Shown one piece after another: positions 10,028 to 21,122 of a stretch of DNA of 64,000 nt (its first letter is position 1; every line of letters starts with the position of its first letter). A program made the translations under genes and the position numbers. Source of the stretch: Diplodia intermedia (Eukaryota; Ascomycota; Dothideomycetes; Botryosphaeriales; Botryosphaeriaceae); the NCBI GenBank assembly GCA_021495925.1, contig JAKEKT010000044.1:1-64000 (forward strand), given 5' to 3'. The notes under the pieces are model-generated. The model saw nothing but the letters and a program-made list of their open reading frames with translations, was not told the DNA's origin and searched no databases.

Positions 10028-11041
10028 ATGGCGCGCATCACCCCCAGCCCAACATCAACATCAACATCAACCGCACGCCACCCGACCCACACCCACAGTC
10101 CGCCCACCCCCCGCCGCGACGACAACGACGACGACCGGCACCACCACCACCAGCACCAATCGGCTGCAGGCGCGCACCCCCCAGAACCCGCCTCCACGTC
10201 CACCCGCCACAGCTCGCGCATCGCCGCGCTGCCGCCGCAGTCGCTCTCCATCTCCGCCTTGGCGGCAGCTCAGATAAAGAAGAGGCAACCGCCTGCAAGC
10301 TGCACTCCCATGGCGGACTCCGCGCATGGTGATGATGACCCCTCAACGACGACGTCGATGACGACGAACGCTCCCAATAGGAAGCCGCATCTCGCGGGTA
10401 GGACGCCGGGCGCCACTGTCAAGCAGACGCCGCGGAAGCCGGGGGGACGCGTGATGGCGCTGCTTCCGGCGGCGGCGAAGGCGAAGGCGAAGGAGACGCC
10501 GGATGATGAGGGAGAGCGAACGCCGTCGAAAGTCAAGCAGACGCTGTCGAAGGGCGGGCAGACCCCGACGAAGGTCAAGCAAACGCCGACGAAGGTCGGG
10601 CAGTCGCCATCCAAGATCAAGCAGACACCCCGCAAGCCGAGTGGAAGGGCTGTGGCACCTGTGACGCCGACCACATCTAAGCGCAAGGGGGATGCTGCTG
10701 CTGCTGCTGGTGCTGCTGCTGCATCTTCTGGGCAGCCGGGCAGCCGTACTTCAGGCAAGAAGCGCGGCAAGGGCAAGGAAGTGACCAAGGACGTGGTTGT
10801 GAGGCCGTTGCCAGCACCGAAACAGCTGCGCAAGACGGGGAACTCGCCGGCTGTTGTTGTCAAGGAGGAGAAGGAGGAGGAAGTGTCAGTGGCTTGGAGT
10901 CTGAGACCGTGGGAGGAGAAGGTAATTTTGTTTGTGATGGGCTGCCGAGGACTGTGATGCTGACTTTTCGCGTAGATGCCTCACCCGTTTGTGCGTAGGA
11001 GTTTGTTCTTTGACGATCCGCGGTTCACTTTCTTCGATTAG
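10028..11041 (+). CDS. Basic, disordered TPxK-repeat protein (probable nuclear protein)
   Basis: Exons 10028-10921 and 10976-11041 give 319 residues. I chose the ATG at 10028 because it sits in CACCATGGC; an upstream in-frame ATG at 9836 has a poor context. The N-terminal third is low-complexity His/Thr/Pro. Residues about 120-215 carry repeated K(Q)TP(R/T/S)K and SPSK motifs, resembling the DNA-contacting SPKK/TPKK repeats of histone H1 tails and AT-hook-like proteins, so a chromatin role is plausible. An alanine run follows, then a second basic block (KKRGKGKE). The last exon encodes PHPFVRRSLFFDDPRFTFFD, an aromatic, ordered-looking tail that is probably the conserved part. I do not recognise the family. 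Confidence 0.7.
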
Positions 11042-12097
11042 GGGATTGGGATGGAGGTTATTGCTGGATTGCTTGCTAGCTTAGCAGGGCGACAGTGCGC
11101 GAGATATTGTCAGTTCCACGGCATGCGTATGGGCTTCTTGGTATACAAGGGGTTGGAAATTCTATGCTTGAGCGATTGGGATCAACACTCTACTTCGTGT
11201 ACTGCTCATGATCTTTACCATTAATGCCGACATCGACAACGTAGTACACGAGAACAGTCAATGCTACTATAAATTGGGATTTGAGTGCTCAGTTTATAAG
11301 CATATGAACAATGCGGTGGTTACGAAAGCGGCTCTGGCTGCTGGCCGCAACGAAATCCCTATCGTGAGTCGAACAATGTGCGTTGTCCATAAATATTGCC
11401 CAATTGAGTGACAGAGAGTTGGGTACCACTACCCGGCACTGGCCACTAGTGTGTGTCAAGCCAGTCGCTCGTCGTGTTACCAAGATCATCCGCCGCGCGC
11501 GGCCCGCAGCGAAGCGGGCACGAGCTCTCCTCTGCTATATATTTTCGAATCCGTCGAGCTCCTGCAACTCCACGACACCTCCGTGTTCTGAACCACCCTA
11601 CACTGTATGGTTCCACCCAGAGTAACTAAGACGTACTGTACGTAACCACCGAAGGACATTCGTGAATGCAGCTGTGGGACAACCACATCTTCATGACCGC
11701 ACCGCGTCGCTTTCAAACAACGCTAATACTCCGAATCGCCGTCTGTAGGGCACGCCAACCATCCATTCTCTTCCTTCGGAAGAGTCATTGCCATTCGACT
11801 CCAAGCAGGGACACGAGGAAGGGGGCTTGAGTAACGACATTCGGCATCCGATCAACACTCTCGATCTGGTCAAACCTGCCGACCTCAACACCAGCTCCAC
11901 CAAGAGCTCCAAGCCTCGGTTCAACTTTCAATTCCAGCCCTTACTCCAACTCATACGAGGCCACCAAGCTCCCTGACGAAGATTACATCGAAAACATATC
12001 TTCCAACAACAAGAACCCCTCTGACAAGAACACTCCCTCCCTAACCTTGACCAACCACCCAACCACCAAACCAGCCCAACCTCCCCCCTCCACAACC
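11042..12097. other. Intergenic stretch
   Basis: Mostly AT-rich sequence to about 11500, then mixed sequence with short, conflicting frames. A plus frame at 11788-11976 could be a leader peptide or an unspliced 5' exon of the next gene, but no convincing donor links it. Confidence 0.4.
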
Positions 12098-13060
12098 ATG
12101 ACCAACCCAACCAGCACCACCGCAGCAGCTGGCCCCTCCAAGACGACGAGCGCCGCCACCGCCCCGTCCACCGCCCCCAAGAAACGCAGCCACCACGCGC
12201 CCCCATTCAGCACCAGCCAACGCCCAAAGAAGGCCCCCCGCCGCCGCCGTCGTCCCCTCTCGCCGAACTCGCGGTACGCACGCACGGCGCCGCCCGTCAC
12301 GACCTCCAACTGGGCGCCGGCCGGGCAGGTCGAGCGCGAGGTCGACGAGGCGACGAGGCAGTACTGGGAGGTGCAGGCGAACGGCCACATCGGCGCGTTC
12401 TTCCTGCCGCCGTATGATGGGACGGTACCCTCGTCGGTGGCGCCGTCGGAGGGCTCGAGGGCCCCGCCGGTGGCACCGACGTTCAGGCCGTTGACGCCGC
12501 CGCCGCACTTCGCGCCGTTGCCGCCGTTGGAACGGTTGGTGCTGGTGCAGGGGCAGGGCCGCGAGCGGGAGGAGATGAGGAGAAGGCAGGTGGACGAGCG
12601 CAGGCGTGTGTTGGATGAGCACGAGCGTGTTCTGCGTGAGCGGGATCGTGTGCTGGTCGAACACAATCGGCGTCTTGAAGAACAGGCACGTCAGCTGGAG
12701 CAACTGATCCAGGAACAGGACCGGAGACGTCGGCAGCGAGAGGTCGAGAAGCGTCAGCAGACAGACGTGCAAGTGCAACAGCAGTCTCTGGCCGATCAAC
12801 CGGACAATGGACATGAACAAGGACAACCGGACCAACCCGTCCAGCAGCAAGGCCAACAGGCAGCTGGCGGCACCCAGGCTGAGGCAGAGGAAGGAGACGG
12901 AGCCGGCAAACGCGAAGACGAAGACCAAGATGATATCGAGTACCTCACCGACATCGTCACGGGGGAGATCAACCCGACTGGCTTCTTCCACGGCACCGCT
13001 GGCGTTACACCCTACGAGTACTGGCTTTTGCCTTATCAGCAAGACCGTCCCCGCCGGTGA
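12098..13060 (+). CDS. Arg/Glu-rich coiled-coil protein of unknown function
   Basis: A single exon of 320 residues starting at the first ATG in a good context (ACAACCATGACC); the frame is open further upstream but only through a TTG. Residues 1-70 are Pro/Thr/Ser rich with a basic stretch (PKKAPRRRRRPL) that could be a nuclear signal. Residues about 165-240 form a long charged helix with heptad-like ERRRVLDEHERVLRERDR periodicity, typical of a coiled coil. A Gln-rich linker follows. The C-terminus, with DIEYLTDIVTGEINPTGFF and YEYWLLPYQ, looks ordered and is probably the conserved piece. No enzyme motif is visible. Confidence 0.65.
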   Translation: MTNPTSTTAAAGPSKTTSAATAPSTAPKKRSHHAPPFSTSQRPKKAPRRRRRPLSPNSRYARTAPPVTTSNWAPAGQVEREVDEATRQYWEVQANGHIGAFFLPPYDGTVPSSVAPSEGSRAPPVAPTFRPLTPPPHFAPLPPLERLVLVQGQGREREEMRRRQVDERRRVLDEHERVLRERDRVLVEHNRRLEEQARQLEQLIQEQDRRRRQREVEKRQQTDVQVQQQSLADQPDNGHEQGQPDQPVQQQGQQAAGGTQAEAEEGDGAGKREDEDQDDIEYLTDIVTGEINPTGFFHGTAGVTPYEYWLLPYQQDRPRR

Positions 13061-13617
13061 GGCGCTTTTCTGCTAGTGGAAGAGAGGCAGGTTTCTGGCG
13101 GATGGCAGCTGACAGCGGCTTGTGCTCGTTATGCGCTGAACTCGGACTGGATGTCGTGAGTTACTCTCGTCAGACGGGTTGGATGGGCCTCTATTTGCGG
13201 TCTTGAGGTGAGAAAGGCTTAGATATGCCTATTGCGGCTTTCACGAGGAAGATTTTCTCTGGACAATGCCTTTTCGACGGAATTTCATTGAGCTCAGGGG
13301 TAATGATTGCAGGGTCACTTGAGCGGTACTATTTCCTGCGTGGTGCTCGTGCAGCTGGGAAGGTAAGAATGGAAGGGGTTGACGACATCTGACTGCAGAA
13401 TGGTTTTTGGCTTTTGCTTATCCTTTGCGGTACAACACTCCGATTGTCTGGGTAGGTGCAAGAACGGCGTCCAGGGATATTTGGGACAGCCGGCATCAAC
13501 AGCAACAGCAGCATTAGCTAAAATAATAATCCAGAAAACAATAAAAAGTGATATTGCATATATGTGTATCCATTGCCAAAACGCCGCAAGTGACCATCCC
13601 ATGTGTATCAGCTCCAT
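13061..13617. other. Intergenic stretch between converging genes
   Basis: No supportable gene. It lies between the 3' ends of the coiled-coil gene and the NRPS-like gene. AT-rich sequence around 13510-13560 probably holds the 3' end signals of the minus-strand gene. Confidence 0.5.
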
Positions 13618-16600
13618 CTACCAGCTCTTCAACCACTCCTGCACACACTTCGCCACAACACCCGTTCCAATAACATCAACACCCTCCCTGATAACCTTAC
13701 TCTTCTCCGCCGTCTTCTCCGTCGCGAAAATCAGCCCCTTCCTCCCAGGCCTATCATTATCATACTTCTCAGCAAAGAAATCCACCAGCTTCACCGTCGG
13801 ATTCTTCTTCGGATCCTGCTCGCCCTCCCTCAACCTCCTCACCCACTCCCTCTGCCCCACCTCCTCAAACTCCAACCCCGCCTCCCTCAGCGCCGGCAAC
13901 AGATCCTCCGTCCACCTAAACGTCTTCGAATTCTGCACATGATACACCAGCCCCGCCTCCTCCCCCCCGCCCCCCTCCCCCACCCACTCCCCAAACCCCA
14001 CACCCGCCCGACTCAACTCCACCACCGCCTCCGCACACGCATCGACCGGCAACCACGCCGGCTCCTCATCCAGCCTGGGCAACGCGCCCACGCCCCTCGC
14101 CGCGCGCACCATCAGCGGAATAGCCTCAGACTCATTCCACACCCCCGCCACCGCATCCCCCACAATCTGGCCCGCGCGCAGCACCACGAACCCACCGCCC
14201 GCTCCACCCGTCCTCTCCGCCACCGCCCCAACAACGTGCTCCGCCACCCACTTGCTCCGCGCATACCCCATCGCCTGCGCATGCCGCGGGTCCTCCACCA
14301 ACGCCTCCCGCACGAGCGCCGGCACCGGCGTCCCCGCGGCCGCGCTCACCGACGACACGAAGGCGAACCGGGCGGGGCGCGCGAACGGGACGGAGAGGGA
14401 TAAGCGCAGCAGGTTGGCGACGCCGCCGATGTGCTGCGCGGCGAAGCTCGAGACGCCGAGGTTGAAGTTGACGGCCCAGGCGGCGTGGATGACGGTGGTG
14501 AGGGAGCTCTGCAGGGCGGCGTAGGTGGAGGCGTCGAGGCCGAGGGAGGTGGTGTCGCTGAGGTCGGCGGGGAGGGCGCGGAGTTTGGTGGTGAGGAGCG
14601 TGGGGGAGGGGGTGAGGGCGCGGGTGGAGAGGGAGGTGAGGATGCGGGCGTGCGCGGCGGTGGGGGTGGGGGCACGCACGAGGGCGTAGATGGTGCTGAT
14701 GTGGGGGAGGGGCAGGAGTTGGGCGAGGATGTGCGCGCCGAGGGAGCCGGTGGCGCCGGTGAGGAGGACGGTGTCGGTGCGCGGAGGGGGCAGCGGGCCC
14801 GGGACGAAGGTGGTGGGGAGGGCGGCGGTGTACTGGGAGACGAGGGCGCGCATGAGGTCGGTTTCGGATTGGGAGGGAGATGACGGGGACGTGTCGCCGT
14901 TGGAGAGGGCGGCGAGGTGCGCGGCGAGGCGGGCGATGGACGGGTGCTCGAAGACGACGTTGTGGCCGAGCACGGCGCCGTGCAGGTCCAGCTCGCGCTG
15001 CATGTGGCCGCGCGCCGAGATGGATTGCAGGCTGTCCATGCCGGCGTCGAAGAAGTCCGTGTCGGGGCCGAGGGCGGCTGCGACGCCGACGCGGGCGGCG
15101 AAGAGGTCGGCGAGGTAGGCGTGCAGCCCGTCGAGGTCCAGCTTGCGCTTGGCCACGCCCTCGCCCGACTCGAACCGGGCGTAGACGCCGTCGATGAGGT
15201 CGGCGAAGACCTTGTAGCACGCGGCGCGGATCATGGTGCCCTTGTCGGTGCGCGGGTAGTCGGTGCCCTGCGGCAGCACCTCGACCATCTCGCGCGCCAC
15301 CTGCCCGAACTTCTCCGCGCGGGCGTTTGCCGTCTTCAGCGTGGGCTCCAGCGCGTCCAGCAGCTCCGATTTACTCATCCCCGCCGCCTTCTCGCTCGGG
15401 ATGACCAGAAGCCCCGGAAAGGAGCGGTCGACGCCGAACACCAACGCGTCCTGGACTAGCTCGTGCTGGCGCACTTGGTGCTCGTACGGGATGGGCAGCA
15501 CCTTCTCGCCGTTGAGCAGCGTGACGCGGTCGTCCAGCCGGCCCAGGTACTTCCACGCGTCGGGGATGGTCGGGTGCGGCACGAACGTGTCGCGCGTGCG
15601 GAAGCAGTTGGGCCACGGCTCGTCGGCGTTGGAGATTACTTTCGACGGCAGCCCGTCGAGGACGACGCACTCGTAGATGCCGGCGCCGACGTCGACGAAG
15701 CGCAGGTACGGCGCCACCTTGGGCAGCGGCCGCACGTAGTTCCACGCCTTGTCCGACTCCGGGTCGCGGAAGGACGTCATCAGCTGGCCCATTTCGGTGC
15801 TGGGAAAGAAGCTCGTCAGCAATCATCAGAGAGAGAGAGGGAGATGGAGAGAACTCACGCCCCGTAATGCCCAACAATATACACGCCCCTGCTCACCAGC
15901 GCATCGCCCAGGTCATCCGGACAGCTGCTCCCCCCAAACAGCACCAGCCGACACCGCCTCAACTGCTCGACGCCCTCGTCCGTCTCGGCCAGCACCTTCA
16001 GCGCGTACGGCACGCAGTGGAAGCTCTCGGCCTCGGCGGCGCGCATGGCGGCGACGAGGTGGGCGTTGGTCAGCGGCAGCGCGGCGTTGAACAGCACGGT
16101 GCGCTTGCCGCTGACGATGCCGCGGAACGTCGTGGCCAGGCCGTGGTTGTGGAACAGCGGCAGCGTCACGAACGCGCGCATGCCCGACCCCAGCGCGTAG
16201 TTGGACAGGCACGCCCGGTGCGTCTGGAAGATGGGCTTCGGCAGCCCCGTCGACCCCGAGCTGTGCACGATGAAGGCCACGCACGACTCCTCGTCCACCA
16301 GCTCCGTCTGCCGCGCGAACCGCGCCCCGCCCGATGCGCGCCGCGTGTACACCGACGAGTCGAGTTGCGCGAACGTGGAGAGGCCGTCGTTGCCCGCGTC
16401 CGACGCCGCCTGCTGGATGTCCGAGACGATGGTGCTGGCGAAGCGCGGCGAGGCGACGATTTTGGTGCAGCTGGTTTTCTGCAGCAGCGAGATGTATGCT
16501 TCCGTCGGAAGGCGTGTCGAGAGGAAGAGCACGGCGAAGCCCATGCGGGAGAGCGCGAGGAGGGTGATGACGTAGTCGAGGTTCGACGGCCCGAGGAGGG

Positions 16601-16940
16601 CGACGACTTCGCTGCTTGTGCTGCGGCTTTCCTGTTGTTTGCTGTTAACATCTGCTTGAATTGGGTTGGAGTGTGTACGTACCTTGGGCAGGAGACCCAG
16701 ACGGGTGTACTCCTTGGCGGCCTCGTCGACAAAGGCATCGAGGTCTTTTGCCGTGTAGTCTGCCAGATCGTTGCTGCTGTGTTCTGACGCTGGGTATGCG
16801 ATGAGCGGCGTGTTGGGTATCGTCTCGGCCTTGTGTAGAAGTAGGTCGTTGATGCTGTTGATCTGGTCTGGCTGCTTCGAGACCTTTGACGCATTCGGCG
16901 CGTCCAGGCCGGCGGGAGCGGACGTTGTAGAGACCAACAT
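13618..16940 (-). CDS. NRPS-like adenylation-thiolation-reductase (A-T-R) enzyme
   Basis: Exons 16940-16683, 16631-15859 and 15799-13618 encode 1070 residues. An AMP-binding domain carries the core motif HSSGSTGLPK near residue 210, HYGATEMGQ near 341 (built across the second intron) and GRLDDRVTLLNGEK near 430. A phosphopantetheine carrier site DAGMDSLQS follows with its serine near 600. A thioester reductase of the short-chain dehydrogenase type has GATGSLGAH near 692 and the catalytic YARSK near 857. There is no condensation domain. Such enzymes activate a carboxylic acid, load it on the carrier arm and release it with NADPH as aldehyde or alcohol. Substrate cannot be read from the sequence. 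No other biosynthetic backbone gene is adjacent, but a perfect CGG palindrome lies 210 bp upstream and a Zn2Cys6 gene follows. Confidence 0.93.
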
Positions 16941-17608
16941 GATTGGCGGCGTTAATCGTCAAAGGAGTGGTGTGAAGGGAGGAATGGATTATGACTGCTT
17001 GTGCAGTGTTGTTTTCGAGTATAAGAGTACCAGACGCACAGAATCTCACACCCCACAAGTGTAGGGTCTACATCAATACTTGGCACTAAAGAAGCCTTTG
17101 AGTCCTTGCCGTATGGAGAAGCGGGGATATGGTGCGGAGTCGGAGAGCTTTTCCGACCGTCGGAAATAGCGGATATCAGACGGATAAGTGGGAGTTCGCC
17201 GCCTGGGCGGAAAACACCCGACATTTCCAGGTTCCTCATGGTCAAATCCATTCGGTAGACGTCCGTAGGTGTTGCGTGGGCAGAATTAGTGGAGAAGGTG
17301 GGGTTCTCATTTCAGACGTTCGAAGATTGCTTCGCATGAAGCTTGTGAAGCTTGTCCTCGAGCCAAACCATGGGCGTGCAGTATATCCCGATCGTACGTA
17401 GCTCCCTTCGCCAGAGAATGGAAAAGCGACCCAACCCTTTAAGCGTTAACGGAACCTGACTACCAAAAGCAGAACTTTTACAACAGCACTTGTACCCTGT
17501 GCTGCTCTACGCCTCATAATCCAGCACATTGTCATATCTGCATTACCCAGGACATCTTACAAAGCCATCATCGTCAAAGGTCGCTCCCAAAAGGTCCGAC
17601 CTCAACCC
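16941..17608. other. Promoter region of the NRPS-like gene and 3' flank of the regulator gene
   Basis: No gene is supported. It contains a 17-bp CGG-type palindrome (separate entry) and further CGG half-sites at 17210-17216 (GGCGGAAAA). Confidence 0.5.
17150..17166. promoter_or_regulatory. Perfect CGG-type palindrome upstream of the NRPS-like gene
   Basis: TTTCCGACCGTCGGAAA is a perfect 17-bp palindrome around a central C, with inverted CGG triplets five bases apart. Zn2Cys6 dimers commonly bind such CCG-Nx-CGG sites. It lies 210 bp upstream of the NRPS-like start, and a closely similar site sits in the reductase/aldolase promoter. Confidence 0.5.
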
Positions 17609-20600
17609 TCAAGCAATCCCACCCAACTCCCCACCCAGATCCAAATCCCACCCAGCCGCACTATCCGCCAGCAAGCTCTCCAAACTGCCAATTCCCCCAA
17701 CGACCTACCGAAAAAGTCAGCCCACGCGTTCCAAGCCAGCGCACAGAACAAGAAAAAAAAAAACGAGGAGAGAAGAGCTCCGCACTCACCAACGAATCAA
17801 ACTGACCCCACCCCGTCATCTGCGCAATCGAACTACTCGGGCTAGCCTCCGCAAACGCATCAATCCCCTGCTGCTGCTGCTGCTGCTGTTGCTGCAACCC
17901 ATCCAGCCCCGCCAAACCATCCTGCTGCTGCTGCTGCTGCGGAAACACCAGCCCCTGCTCCGGCGGCGCCAGCACCGGCGGCGCGACAACCGGCACCGCC
18001 ATCTCCATCCCCCGCCCACGAGCGCCAACATCAATATCCCGCTGCCGTTGCATACCGCCGACATCGCCGTTGCCGTCACCATCGACGCTCCCGTGCCTCA
18101 GCAACTCCATCCGCAGCTCCTGCAGCACGACGCCGTAGCGCTCCGCCAGGCTGCCCTTGGTCGCGATGCGCGAGATCTGGTCGTGGCAGCGGGAGGCGGC
18201 GCGGTAGTGGGAGGGTTGTTCGTTGTCGTTGTCGCCGGCGGCGGTGGTGGTGGAGGTGGACGGTAGACGGCGCTGTTGCTGCTGGATGGTGTGGACGTAG
18301 AGGACGACGACGGCGCAGAAGGCGAAGTAGTGGGTGAACTGCATGCGTCCATTTGTACCTTGTCAGAGACCGAGAGAAAGCGGATGCAGGGAAGAGGAAG
18401 ACAGGGGTGTATTTACCCAAAACGTGCTATAAATCTGCCCCGACCGCGTCAGCTCGTCGACCACGCGGACGATGTTCGTGGCGGCGTCGAGGCAGCATTG
18501 GACGTGGTAAGCGAGCTTTCCTCCGCCACCACCACCATCGCTGCTGTCCCTGCTGCCGCTCGGCCGGTGGTGCAGGTTGTAGCTCGACAGGCCGGCGAAG
18601 TTGCTGAGGAGGAAGGGCCGGTGGACGAGGATCTGGGCGTGCCAGAAGGCGAGGTTGAGGACGTTGCGCTGGCGCAGGAAGATGGGCAGGAAGAGCGACG
18701 GGTCGACGCCGTCCGTGTCGAGCAGGTACGCGACCGACGCCCGCCAGTTGTTGAGCGCGTCGTTGTATTTGGCCGCCAGCCGGTAGCGGTCCGACGTCGA
18801 CGGCGGCCGGATGCCGTAGAGGTCGCGCAGGATGTTGGCGAGGATTCGGGAGAATCTGAGACGTGTTAGCTGTGGTGGGAGGCGATATGGGGTGCAGCTT
18901 CACCTCATGTGTGCGATGCAGCCGGACATGAGCGATTGGGACTTAATGGGAGAGGGGTGCATGTGGCGGAGATGTAGATCGGAATCGTTGACACATGTTG
19001 GGAATTCCTGCGTGAAGCTATCAGCTGCAAAGGCTCAGGCTTAGTTAGAGCATACACCTACCTGGTCGATGTCTTCATCATGGAATGTCCGCGGCCGTCC
19101 AAGCGCAGCGCTCAAGTACGTGTCGAGATTATACGCGCACCAGAACGTCCGCTTCCTGCATTCCAAGTCGATATAATCAACACTATGCGCAGAGTCCATC
19201 CGGCGCTTCCTGTGCATGCCCAAAGCAAGCACCAGATGCGCCGTTGTCCCGAACAGACTCCAGCAATGATTAATCCGCGACTGTCCGAGCAGCCACAAAC
19301 ACTGCGCAATCCTCGCCTGCACGCTAGTCAAACGAATCTCTCCCTTCTCCGCCGAAAGCTGGCGCTCGGCCGCAGAGAAGAAGCTCGCACTACAGCACCG
19401 TTAGACTCTCCAGCTGCCTCAACACCCCAAAAGCGAGCCATCTCACGCACCTCGAATACTCCCTCCCCGTCATGCCCGCGGCGCGATAATTCCCCGCCTG
19501 CGCAAACACCATAAACAGCAACGCCAGCCTGCTCCTCGCCGCGGCCTTGGAGTCCCTCATCGCGCCATTCGTCTCGTACAGCTCCGCCAACCAGCCCTCG
19601 ACCGTCGGTCTGTGCAGGAACCGATGCGTCGCGGCCGCGAAGTCGAAGTAGCGCGCCAGCAGCGCCTCGGCGTCCTGCTGCGGCGGCAGCACGAAGAAGC
19701 CCGCGTGGTCCATCTCGTCGGCTTCCGGCAGCGGCAGGTCGCCGAAGGTGAAGATGCTGGACGATTGGTCGGTGCTGGTCGAGGATTGCATCAGCAGCCC
19801 GGTTTGCTGCCGCAGCAGTTTGCGCTGGATGCGCAGCAGGAAGGAGGCGCCCGACGCGGGCCCGACGTAGTGGCCCTGTTGGTCGTTTTGGCTGGGCTCC
19901 GGCGAGTTGCGGGAGGATTGCGCCGAGGTGGCGCGGGCCGAGTGCTGCTGCTGCTGCTGCTGCTGGGTCCGTGGCGGTTGGTCGACTGGGAGACGGTCGG
20001 CGCCATGCTCGATGCTGACGGGGCTGGGGATGGTGGTGTTGTTTGCGGTAGCGGAGGGGAGGCCCCCGGAATCGGGGCGAGGAGAGGCGAGGTGGTTGCC
20101 ATTGTTCGCAGCGGTCGAGGTGACGGACGAGCTGTGTCGCCGCATGTGGTAGGACTGGTGGGCGGCTGGGACTGTGGACGTCGCCATTTGCAGCACGCGG
20201 TCATCCGTCTCAAGCTCGATTGAGGGCAGTCTGCCGCGGGTGTAGGCAGCCTCGTACTGGCAGGCCAGGCCGAGTTGGGAGCAGAGCGTACACGGATACT
20301 TGCCCGAGCATCGCGTCTTGCGTCTGCCGTCAGGCGGTCGGCGTGGGTTCACGCCATGCCTCTGGTCAGATGGGTGGAAGTGCGGCACAGCATATTGCCG
20401 GATTGGGAAGGATCAAAGATAAGGTGGCGAGAAGAACGAGTGGCTACTCACGACTTGCACCGATCGCATGCCCTGCTGACTCGACTCCGGACGTGACTGT
20501 CCTTGCGCCGCTTGGCCGACCTGCCACCCAAAGGCTCCCCGCTCGAGCTGCGGCGTCTGTTGCGATTGAAACCCTGGTGCGGCTCAGCGGAGCTGTGCAA

Positions 20601-20672
20601 CCGGTCGGATCTGGGGTCGGCGGCCGTTGGGACAATGCCTGTCCCCGGGGATGACGGTCGACGATCGCCCAT
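17609..20672 (-). CDS. Zn2Cys6 fungal transcription factor with fungal_trans domain
   Basis: Seven exons (20672-20452, 20323-19451, 19389-19062, 19007-18904, 18855-18417, 18338-17790, 17704-17609) join to 869 residues. The zinc cluster CX2CX6CX5CX2CX6C, beginning ACDRCKSRKTRC near residue 69, is split by the first intron. A Ser/Gln-rich linker with a polyglutamine run follows. The middle homology region includes DAEALLARYFDFAAATHRFLH, QARIAQCLWLLGQSRINHCWS, and GMHRKR..DLECRKRTFWCAYNLD, the signature of fungal-specific transcription factor domains. The sixth exon starts FTHYFAFCAVVVLY, has two more glutamine runs, and ends TGWGQFDSL; the last exon gives an acidic tail. The ATG at 20672 is the first in frame. 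Its position beside catabolic genes makes it the candidate pathway regulator. Some splice choices, especially exon 4, were made by homology and could shift. Confidence 0.88.
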
Positions 20673-21122
20673 GCTCGCTGCTGGAAAAGCGGACAGCACG
20701 GCAAACGAAATTGTGGAACAACAATTCTGGAGTGGGCCGATGGAGTGGGTGAGAGGCCGGAAAAGGTCGAGTGCGAAGGGCCCGGGAAAAAGCGAGGGCT
20801 TTAGTATGCCTTTTCCGGGTGTTAGTCAGCCATGTTACCCCGCACTTGGTCTTTATCCGGGACATGGCGTCGCAGACCCCTGCATATCGGGCCATGGGCT
20901 TGCAGCGTAGCCTTGGGGGGTAAGCGGGCCAAGATACAGAGTCGGTATGTGCCGGGGCGTGGTTTATTGTCGAGATTTTGGTCAGAGGCTGAAGCGTGAT
21001 GCTGTGTCCGTGAAGCTTAATGCCTGAGACAAACCAGAGACAGGAGGAAGTATCGCGAGTTAACGAGTAATGCGAGAAGCATGCGAGTCAAATTCTAGTC
21101 TATCCGTTTCAAATGCCCAACT
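20673..21122. other. Promoter of the regulator gene and 3' flank of the reductase gene
   Basis: No gene is supported. Several TTCCGG/CGGAA half-sites occur at 20758-20820, including the 10-mer listed separately. The left part contains the 5' leader of the regulator mRNA. Confidence 0.45.
20811..20820. promoter_or_regulatory. Shared promoter 10-mer TTTTCCGGGT
   Basis: This string lies about 140 bp upstream of the regulator start and recurs exactly, in the same orientation, at 26259-26268 upstream of the MFS transporter. Both downstream genes are on the minus strand. It contains a CCG half-site of the type bound by Zn2Cys6 proteins. The regulatory role is inference. Confidence 0.35.

Noticed and set aside
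13603..16787. Long plus-strand frames (266, 306 and other codons) opposite the NRPS-like gene
   Set aside because: Low-complexity translations without motifs; the minus strand carries complete A, T and R domains.
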